DNA of 64,000 nucleotides. It comes from Algoriphagus hitonicola (GTDB lineage: Bacteria > Bacteroidota > Bacteroidia > Cytophagales > Cyclobacteriaceae). Under the pieces are notes generated by a model. That model ran no database searches. It was not told the DNA's origin and worked only from the letters and a program-made list of their open reading frames with translations. Below, piece by piece: positions 18,643-24,853 of this stretch (positions within the stretch are counted from its first letter, which is position 1; every line of letters starts with the position of its first letter). Location of the stretch: positions 1 to 64,000 of the forward strand of contig NZ_FOPC01000009.1 of the NCBI RefSeq assembly GCF_900113375.1. Direction: 5' to 3'. Made by a program: the position numbers and the translations under genes.

Positions 18643-20211
18643 ATGTCCGAAGAACAAAAACGACAGCTGGAAAGCCAACTCTGGGGGATCGCCAACCTAC
18701 TCCGGGGAAAAATCTCCGCTGATGATTACCGGGACTACATCCTCGGCTTTATTTTCTACAAGTACCTCAGCGAAAAGCAATACCTCTACGCCAACAGTCT
18801 CCTGGAGACCGAAGCCGTCAAAGACTATAAACTCCTCAAGGATCCCGAACTGCTGGAAGCCGTCAAGGAGGAATCACTGGACAAGCTCGGCTATTTTTTG
18901 CTACCCAACGAGCTATTTGACGCTATCGCAGCTCGGGGAAATGCAGACACGGAAAGTGAGTCCAACTACATTCTGGAAGACCTCAAAGCCATCCTGAACC
19001 ATATCGAGCAGAGCACCATGGGGACAGCTTCGGAGGAGGATTTCAATGCGCTCTTTGAGGACCTCGACCTGAATTCCACCAAGATCGGTAGAACCGTAGG
19101 TGCACGAAATTCCATCATTTCCCAGATTCTGAACTACCTCAACAAGATCGACTTCAAGCTGGAAGACATTGAGTCTGATGTGCTGGGCGATGCCTACGAG
19201 TTTTTGATCGGTAAGTTTGCCGCTGGTGCGGGGAAATCCGCAGGGGAATTCTACACCCCACAGCAGGTCTCCAAGATTCTGGCAAAGCTGGTTACCACAG
19301 GAAAAAGCCGAATCCGATCGGTTTATGATCCGACCTGTGGCTCTGGATCGCTTTTGCTCCGGGTGGCGAAGGAGGCAGAGGTCGCGGAGTTTTACGGACA
19401 GGAGCTCAACCGCACCACCTACAACTTGGCTCGGATGAACATGATCCTTCACGACGTTCACTTTCGCAACTTCAATATTCAGCAGGAGGATACGCTGGAG
19501 CATCCTCATCATGTGGAGGAGCGGTTTGAGGCGATCGTAGCAAATCCTCCCTTCTCTGCTCACTGGAAGGGAGATGCCAATCCGCTCTATGAAACCGATG
19601 AGCGATTTGCCCGCTATGGACGACTGGCACCCAAGACCAAAGCAGACTTCGCTTTCTTACAGCACATGCTCTTTCAGCTCAGTGACAACGGAATCATGGC
19701 ATCTGTTTTCCCACACGGGGTGCTCTTCCGTGGAGCGGCAGAGGGCACGATACGTGAGTACCTGATCAGGGAAATGAACGCCATCGATGCAGTGATCGGC
19801 CTTCCGGCCAATATCTTCTACGGCACGGGTATCCCGACCTGTATTCTGGTACTGAAGAAGTGCCGGGAGCAAGATGAAAACGTGGTCTTTATCGATGCAA
19901 GTGGAGACGATCACTATATCAAAGTGGGCAATCAAAACGAACTGCGAGATGCCGACGTGGAGCTGATCGTCAACACCTACCGCAATCGGGAGACCATCGA
20001 GAAATACAGCTATGTGGCGACACTTGCCGAAATCGCCGAAAACGACTACAACCTGAACATCCCCCGCTATGTGGACACCTTCGAGGAAGAGGAAGAAATC
20101 GACATCGATCAAGTGGCCGAGGATCTCAGAACGCTGGACTCAGAACTCAAGTCCAACGAAGCCTCCCTGATCGGTTTCTGCAAGCAACTCGGAATCTCAA
20201 CGCCTTTCTGA
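18643..20211 (+). CDS. hsdM: Type I restriction-modification system, DNA methyltransferase subunit HsdM
   Basis: A 522-aa N6-adenine methyltransferase subunit. It begins with the helical HsdM N-terminal domain (about 8-150, with ANLLRGKISADDYRDYILGF), followed by the SAM-dependent catalytic domain: FYTPQQVSKIL, SAM-binding motif I DPTCGSGSL (from residue 229) and catalytic motif IV NPPF (301-304). It works as M2S with HsdS to methylate the target and as part of the R2M2S complex for restriction. The length is usual. It is the first gene of the restriction operon; hsdS follows after a gap of under 90 bp. Confidence 0.96.
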   Translation: MSEEQKRQLESQLWGIANLLRGKISADDYRDYILGFIFYKYLSEKQYLYANSLLETEAVKDYKLLKDPELLEAVKEESLDKLGYFLLPNELFDAIAARGNADTESESNYILEDLKAILNHIEQSTMGTASEEDFNALFEDLDLNSTKIGRTVGARNSIISQILNYLNKIDFKLEDIESDVLGDAYEFLIGKFAAGAGKSAGEFYTPQQVSKILAKLVTTGKSRIRSVYDPTCGSGSLLLRVAKEAEVAEFYGQELNRTTYNLARMNMILHDVHFRNFNIQQEDTLEHPHHVEERFEAIVANPPFSAHWKGDANPLYETDERFARYGRLAPKTKADFAFLQHMLFQLSDNGIMASVFPHGVLFRGAAEGTIREYLIREMNAIDAVIGLPANIFYGTGIPTCILVLKKCREQDENVVFIDASGDDHYIKVGNQNELRDADVELIVNTYRNRETIEKYSYVATLAEIAENDYNLNIPRYVDTFEEEEEIDIDQVAEDLRTLDSELKSNEASLIGFCKQLGISTPF

Positions 20212-20223
20212 TGTGGCAGCAAG

Positions 20224-20270
20224 TGCAAATAAGGAAATCCATATTTGCAGAAAACGGCTTAAGTGCAAAT
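20224..20270. promoter_or_regulatory. Three TGCAAAT boxes before hsdS
   Basis: TGCAAAT occurs at 20224-20230 and 20264-20270, and its inverse ATTTGCA at 20243-20249, so the centres are about 19 and 21 bp apart. The outer two are part of a 13-bp direct repeat (AAGTGCAAATAAG). Even spacing near two helix turns suggests an operator for a dimeric regulator between hsdM and hsdS. No regulator gene can be assigned. Confidence 0.35.
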
Positions 20271-20298
20271 AAGAGTGATCACAAACAAGACATCAATC

Positions 20299-21507
20299 AT
20301 GAGCGAAAACAGAAACGTACCGAAGCTGAGGTTTCCAGAGTTTTCAGATATCTGGTCTGAGAAAAAACTTGGGGAAATTACCGCTAAGATCGGAAGTGGA
20401 AAAACACCAAGAGGCGGTGAGCAAATTTACACGTCTCTGGGAATCCCATTCATCAGAAGCCAGAATGTATTGGATTCAAGGCTAGTGCTTGACGGAGTAT
20501 GTATCCCTACAAACGTTCACGAAGAAATGGCCGGGAGCAAAATACTCCCAAGGGACATTTTGCTCAATATCACAGGTGGTTCAATAGGTCGGAGCTGTGT
20601 CACCCCTGAAGATTTCAAAGAAGGAAACGTCAACCAGCACGTATGCATAATCCGTCTAAAAAAGGATTCTCCAAGCTTTCTTCAGGCTATCCTGAGTTCA
20701 TATCGGGGTCAAAAGCTAATTTTTCAAGGACAAACTGGAAGTGGTCGTGAAGGTCTGAACTTTGAGTCGATAAAAGGTTTCAAAATCTCTTTCCCCTCCC
20801 TCCCCGAGCAGCAAAAGATCGCCGAGTTTCTGACAGCGGTGGACCGGAGAATCGAACTGCTTCAGGCCAAGAAGGAAAAGCTGGAAGCCTACAAAAAGGG
20901 CGTGATGCAAAAGATCTTTTCACAAACTCTGCGCTTCAAAGCCGAGGATGGATCTGAGTTTCCAGATTGGGAGGAGAAGAAGTTGGGGGAGGTTGCTGAT
21001 ATAATTATGGGGCAGTCACCAGATTCAAAATCTTACAATGATGTCCATGAAGGGCTTCCACTTGTTCAAGGAAATGCTGACTTGAAAAACAGAAAGGTTG
21101 AACCCAGACAATGGACATCCTCGCCAACAAAAACAAGCTTGCCAGGAGATATTGTCATGACAGTGAGAGCTCCTGTAGGCTACATTGGATTAAATCACAT
21201 TAAAGCCTGTCTAGGTAGAGGTATTTGCTCGATTACAACCAAAAAATCAAAAACGCTTCAGCCTTTTCTTTTTCAAACTTTGGTGTTCATGGAGCCAAAC
21301 TGGAAGTCCATCGAACAGGGGAGCACTTTTACCGCAGTAAGCAGTTCAGATGTTAAAACCTTTTTGGTAAATCTCCCAACACTTGAAGAGCAGAAAAAAA
21401 TCGTCCAGTTTCTAACAAGCTTGGACCGCAGTATCGAAAACCTAAATCAACAGATCACTCACACGCAGACCTGGAAGAAGGGGCTGCTTCAAAAAATGTT
21501 TGTGTGA
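20299..21507 (+). CDS. hsdS: Type I restriction-modification system, specificity subunit HsdS
   Basis: A 402-aa specificity subunit with two target-recognition domains. Each starts with a W..KKLGEI/V-type motif and ends in a conserved helical spacer (FPSLPEQQKIAEFLTAVDRRI and LPTLEEQKKIVQFLTSLDRSI), so each half reads one part of a bipartite target. The frame extends upstream to a GTG at 20263, but the ATG at 20299 begins the typical N-terminus MSENRNVPKLRFPEF and is preferred. The sequence is intact, without frameshift. The recognition sequence cannot be predicted by eye. Its last codons overlap the next gene by four bases (GTGA). Confidence 0.94.
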   Translation: MSENRNVPKLRFPEFSDIWSEKKLGEITAKIGSGKTPRGGEQIYTSLGIPFIRSQNVLDSRLVLDGVCIPTNVHEEMAGSKILPRDILLNITGGSIGRSCVTPEDFKEGNVNQHVCIIRLKKDSPSFLQAILSSYRGQKLIFQGQTGSGREGLNFESIKGFKISFPSLPEQQKIAEFLTAVDRRIELLQAKKEKLEAYKKGVMQKIFSQTLRFKAEDGSEFPDWEEKKLGEVADIIMGQSPDSKSYNDVHEGLPLVQGNADLKNRKVEPRQWTSSPTKTSLPGDIVMTVRAPVGYIGLNHIKACLGRGICSITTKKSKTLQPFLFQTLVFMEPNWKSIEQGSTFTAVSSSDVKTFLVNLPTLEEQKKIVQFLTSLDRSIENLNQQITHTQTWKKGLLQKMFV

Positions 21508-22691
21508 AAAAAGTGAAAAGACTCAGTGAAACGATATTTGAGGAAAGGCTCACTACTTCTCAGTTGCAGGCACTAGTTGCCTACATTCAACACTCTCTCT
21601 TACCTCAAAGTGAGATAGAGTTAATTTTTTTCTTAAAGGAATTTTACGAAAAATCAACTAACACCTCAAGCAACCGATGGCTTTTTCTTACACTCAGCTT
21701 AGCAGAAGTACTTTCTGAGTTTCTCCCCTATTTCCAGGTTTATAAGGATAGCTTATCAGACTCAAAAATCCGTAAACTAAAACTAGATAGCGAGGACTTT
21801 ATCAACCAGCTTTCCTCAAAGAAAAAGAAGATTGATGTGATCCACCACTTAGAGAGCCTATTGACTACCTCCGCCGAAGAAGTTAGTAACAATAAAGAAG
21901 AAAGCACTCTAACCTACCAAACGGAACCATCTTGGGCAACATCAAAAGTGTATTTTAAAAACAAAGGGCTTGACGAATCAAAACCCTTCATCACTACTAA
22001 TCAGTCCCATAACTGTGTCACCTCCATTTACGACAAAATGCACAAGTCTTGGTATAAGGGTGTACCCATCAGCTATCTATTTCAGTTCGATATAGGGTAT
22101 GTAGAGTGGGCCATCAAAAACATGGAAGACTTCTGTGTTCGAGAGTATGACTTTTTGGTAGAACTTTCCACATTCAACAAGAAAACCTTTGAGATGAAAC
22201 ACATTACTCATGAAACCGTGAGCAACTACCATACAATCTCTCAGCAATTTTCTGATGAGGAGATCCTTGTGGCATTTGGAGGGAAACAATACTTTCGAAA
22301 ACTTGATGTAAAAAGTGCTAATGAAAGCAAACTGAAAGCGCTGGGCTTGGAACCAATACGCCCAAAAATGTTTGAAAGAAGCTACCTTTCCTACAATCGA
22401 TCATCATTTCCGATGCTTAGTGGAGAGTGGGAGTTTGAAGAAGCTTTCCAATCAGCAAAGGGAAGTATGATGGTTCATCTGAAGAAAACCAGCAGTTCCT
22501 ACTCTAGCTTAAACCTTATTGAAGATAAGCTGGGAATGATTGTTAACCTAGGTCCTTTGGCAAGCTTCAAACATGGAAAGGTACTAGAACCGTATAGTTA
22601 CAACCTTTTTACTCCAGGGGAAATAGTGTCCGTTGAAACAACATCCTCTGCAGCAGATAGTTCGGGAAGATACCTGATCAGTAAGAAATAA
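21504..22691 (+). CDS. Unknown protein encoded inside the type I restriction operon
   Basis: A 395-aa soluble protein that starts at a GTG overlapping the hsdS stop (GTGA), so it is translationally coupled to hsdS. Residues 1-115 look helical; a Ser/Glu-rich linker lies near 120-140. Around residue 190-215 is a segment of the form GVPISYLFQFDIGYVEWAIKN, which resembles the short C-terminal module of ExoX-like exonucleases and related proteins; this link is from memory and weak. No catalytic motif is evident. No signal peptide or membrane segment is seen. Base composition is more AT-rich than in hsdM. The tight coupling suggests a job linked to the restriction complex or to the next two genes. 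Confidence 0.7.
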   Translation: MKKVKRLSETIFEERLTTSQLQALVAYIQHSLLPQSEIELIFFLKEFYEKSTNTSSNRWLFLTLSLAEVLSEFLPYFQVYKDSLSDSKIRKLKLDSEDFINQLSSKKKKIDVIHHLESLLTTSAEEVSNNKEESTLTYQTEPSWATSKVYFKNKGLDESKPFITTNQSHNCVTSIYDKMHKSWYKGVPISYLFQFDIGYVEWAIKNMEDFCVREYDFLVELSTFNKKTFEMKHITHETVSNYHTISQQFSDEEILVAFGGKQYFRKLDVKSANESKLKALGLEPIRPKMFERSYLSYNRSSFPMLSGEWEFEEAFQSAKGSMMVHLKKTSSSYSSLNLIEDKLGMIVNLGPLASFKHGKVLEPYSYNLFTPGEIVSVETTSSAADSSGRYLISKK

Positions 22692-22700
22692 CACAGCAAC

Positions 22701-23648
22701 ATGAACAATGAATCAAGTCCCTTAGGATTACTTGAAGCAGAAACTATACTCTACATCAAGCTCGGGCAAGGTGGTGAATTTGTAAAAAAATGCTTCACAG
22801 GAAATCCTCATACAATGAAGCTCGACTATCGGACAGTTCCACATGCTCTTTGTATGGATGGCGACTGGTCGGCTGTACATGAATTTCTTACGAAAGAAGG
22901 CCATTCTGCAAGTACATCAACTAACCACCTGAGGCAAATCCGCTCTTTCTACGAAGAAGGTGAGAGTACTGTTTGGGTGACCTTTCATGACAACAAGCTA
23001 TGGTGGTGTCAAGCTGAAACAGAGATCACCATAGATGAACAAAACATCAAATCAAGGAGGGTGAAAGGAGAATGGTCAGATGAGAATATTGCCGGTGAAA
23101 AACTTTTGTTTGGAAATCTTTCAGGTGAACTTCTGACCACAAAGGCCTACCGTGGAACGATTTGCAAGGTTCCTTCTGAGTATGTCCTCCGCAAAATCAA
23201 TAATCAGTTATCCGGGGATGCCGAAGAAATCAAGACTTTGACTGCAGCACTTCAGACCAAAATTGCGGGCTTGATCCAAAAGCTGTATTGGAACGACCTA
23301 GAGCTGTTCGTTGATTTAGTGTTCAGACAGTCTGGGTGGAGGAGAGTCAGCTACCTTGGAAAACAAGAAAAGACAATCGATCTCGACTTGGAATCCACTG
23401 TCACAGGTGAAAGAGGAGTCGTACAAGTAAAAGCACGGTCTACGCTGGAGGAATTCCGGGCTTATGAAAAAGAGCTTGAGGGGTTTCGAAAAGATTACCA
23501 GAAAGTATTCTACGTTTGCCCTCGTCCTGAAAAAGGATTGCAGAATTTGAAATCTGAAACTGGAACAGTCCTATACTTCAGCGACAAGCTTGCCGAACTT
23601 GCGATTTCAGCTGGGTTGGTGGATTGGTTGATCAAGAAGTGTGGATAG
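22701..23648 (+). CDS. Predicted PD-(D/E)XK nuclease, Mrr-like, with possible N-terminal reader domain
   Basis: A 315-aa protein beginning 9 bp after the previous gene. The C-terminal part (about 190-290) fits an Mrr-like PD-(D/E)XK fold: LELFVDLVFRQSGW, then DLDLES (Asp near 228) and VVQVKA (QxK near 243-245). The middle (about 90-155, STVWVTFHDNKLWWCQAE and the following strands) recalls small base-binding PUA/EVE-like domains that read modified DNA, but this is inference from pattern only. If correct, it would be a modification-sensing restriction enzyme (type IV-like) beside a type I methyltransferase. An alternative is a nuclease activated by its neighbours. Confidence 0.7.
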   Translation: MNNESSPLGLLEAETILYIKLGQGGEFVKKCFTGNPHTMKLDYRTVPHALCMDGDWSAVHEFLTKEGHSASTSTNHLRQIRSFYEEGESTVWVTFHDNKLWWCQAETEITIDEQNIKSRRVKGEWSDENIAGEKLLFGNLSGELLTTKAYRGTICKVPSEYVLRKINNQLSGDAEEIKTLTAALQTKIAGLIQKLYWNDLELFVDLVFRQSGWRRVSYLGKQEKTIDLDLESTVTGERGVVQVKARSTLEEFRAYEKELEGFRKDYQKVFYVCPRPEKGLQNLKSETGTVLYFSDKLAELAISAGLVDWLIKKCG

Positions 23649-23662
23649 CATCTAAAAACCCT

Positions 23663-24190
23663 ATGACAGAAGATATCAAGCAAGAGCAAAAAGAGTTTCT
23701 GAAAGAACAGCTCTGGTCATCTACCATTGGAGCTGCAACAAGCCGGGCGGGTAATATTTATAAGGTCGGAACAACAGGTGAGGACAAGAAAAGCTTCAAG
23801 AAAGCTCTTCACGAGTTTGTGACTGAAATGATCCAAAACCATTATGAGGCCACGACTCTAGATGAACCAACACACCTAAAAAACATAAAAGAGCTCAAAG
23901 AATACACAACACGTTTTGGGTTTGTAAACTTTCGCTTTGGTCATGCACAAAAAGTTTTAAACCTTTACCTCAAGTACCTTTGGTGCCTCGGATTAGTCCA
24001 GGAACCACCTCACTTTCCGGTTGACAGACTGATTCAACAAAAAATGAAGATCAAGAATCCCACAAACTGGACAAAAAACATGGAAGAAGATGATTACATC
24101 AAAGTGATCGAAGAAGCTCGAATCCTAGCGACAAGAGAAAACTTTAAATCAATCGCCGCTTTAGAACTGAGTTTCTACAACAACTTGTGA
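23663..24190 (+). CDS. Unknown small protein, third gene of the hsdS-hsdR insert
   Basis: A 175-aa basic, mainly helical protein. The frame is open upstream into the preceding gene, but the ATG at 23663, 14 bp after that gene's stop, is the natural start. A recognisable feature is the segment FRFGHAQKVLNLYLKYLWCLG followed by PPHFPVDRLI (about residues 94-130) and NWTKNMEEDDYIKVIEEAR. I have the impression of similar stand-alone unknown proteins in other bacteria but cannot name a family. There is no signal peptide. It ends the close-packed three-gene group; a 160-bp gap follows. Confidence 0.68.
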   Translation: MTEDIKQEQKEFLKEQLWSSTIGAATSRAGNIYKVGTTGEDKKSFKKALHEFVTEMIQNHYEATTLDEPTHLKNIKELKEYTTRFGFVNFRFGHAQKVLNLYLKYLWCLGLVQEPPHFPVDRLIQQKMKIKNPTNWTKNMEEDDYIKVIEEARILATRENFKSIAALELSFYNNL

Positions 24191-24225
24191 AACGCAACGA
24201 AGAGCTAATAAATCAAACTTCTCCT

Positions 24226-24248
24226 GTTTAAACACCGTTGGTTTAAAC
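24226..24248. promoter_or_regulatory. Pair of GTTTAAAC palindromes
   Basis: The 8-bp palindrome GTTTAAAC occurs at 24226-24233 and 24241-24248, 15 bp apart, about 105 bp before the antitoxin-like gene. Antitoxins often bind such palindromes in their own promoters, so an autoregulatory operator is plausible but unproven. Confidence 0.35.
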
Positions 24249-24352
24249 GCATTGAGTTTACTTTCCTTTTTGTTGACTCCTTAGCGAGAAACGCCGGAAC
24301 TTTGAAAGTACTGCGTCCTCAACTATCTTGACAGAACAAAACCTCCAAAATC

Positions 24353-24589
24353 ATGTCAGTGGTAAAACTCAAAGCCCAGCTTATCAAGTTGGTCGAGGAT
24401 ATTCAAAATGAGGAACTCCTCGAATCGCTGATTGAATTCCTCTCCAAGCAAAATCAACAATCGGCAGGAAAGCCCCTATGGGAGGATCTTAGCGAGAGGC
24501 AGAAGCAGGATGTACTGGACAGCTTCGATGAATCCGAAAAAGAGGAAAACCTCATAGAAGTAGAAAATCTCTTCCGACACCTCATGTAA
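24353..24589 (+). CDS. Antitoxin-like small protein without an intact toxin partner
   Basis: A 78-aa acidic protein. Its C-terminal pattern (LWEDLSERQKQDVLDSFDESEKEENLIEVE) resembles antitoxins of RelE/ParE-type modules in Bacteroidota, in which a coiled N-terminal part binds DNA or dimerises and the C-terminal part wraps the toxin. No intact toxin gene follows. A short frame just downstream (starting about 24593, VVTKSAFNRFHKLFGYLA then stop) could be the broken start of one. It sits between the three unknown genes and hsdR, so it may be a decayed addiction module or a solitary regulator. Confidence 0.6.
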   Translation: MSVVKLKAQLIKLVEDIQNEELLESLIEFLSKQNQQSAGKPLWEDLSERQKQDVLDSFDESEKEENLIEVENLFRHLM

Positions 24590-24853
24590 GAGGCGTAGTT
24601 ACCAAATCAGCTTTCAACCGCTTCCATAAGCTGTTTGGCTACTTGGCTTAAGAGAAGAGTGATCCAACCACCACTCAGTTTTGTAAAAGAGCCGAAGGTT
24701 TTGCTTCGTCAAGTTTCTGAAAAGCCACGGCTTTGACTTTTTCTCGATTTCCCGTCGAAACTTGTAGCTGTTCACTAAAATTAGCATCTTAGGGCCAACA
24801 AAACCTGAGTAGCATACCATAAGATCTGCTCTCGGGTCGTTTTTTTAGCTTTC
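24590..24853. other. Gene-free stretch before hsdR
   Basis: 264 bp without a convincing gene. It holds the possible toxin remnant near 24593-24650, and a stretch with self-complementary segments (GAAGGTTTTGCTTC, and AGCCG/CGGCT around 24690-24735). No clear promoter for hsdR is visible. Confidence 0.4.

Noticed and set aside
18913-19563. 216-codon minus-strand frame inside hsdM
   Set aside because: It runs over the conserved methyltransferase motifs on the opposite strand and its length is explained by the codon bias of hsdM.
20263-20298. Upstream GTG as the start of hsdS
   Set aside because: The added 12 residues are not like any HsdS N-terminus and cover the third TGCAAAT box; the ATG at 20299 gives the usual start.
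24614-24820. 68-codon minus-strand frame between the antitoxin-like gene and hsdR
   Set aside because: The translation resembles no protein that I know and lies in a region with self-complementary stretches; chance is more likely.
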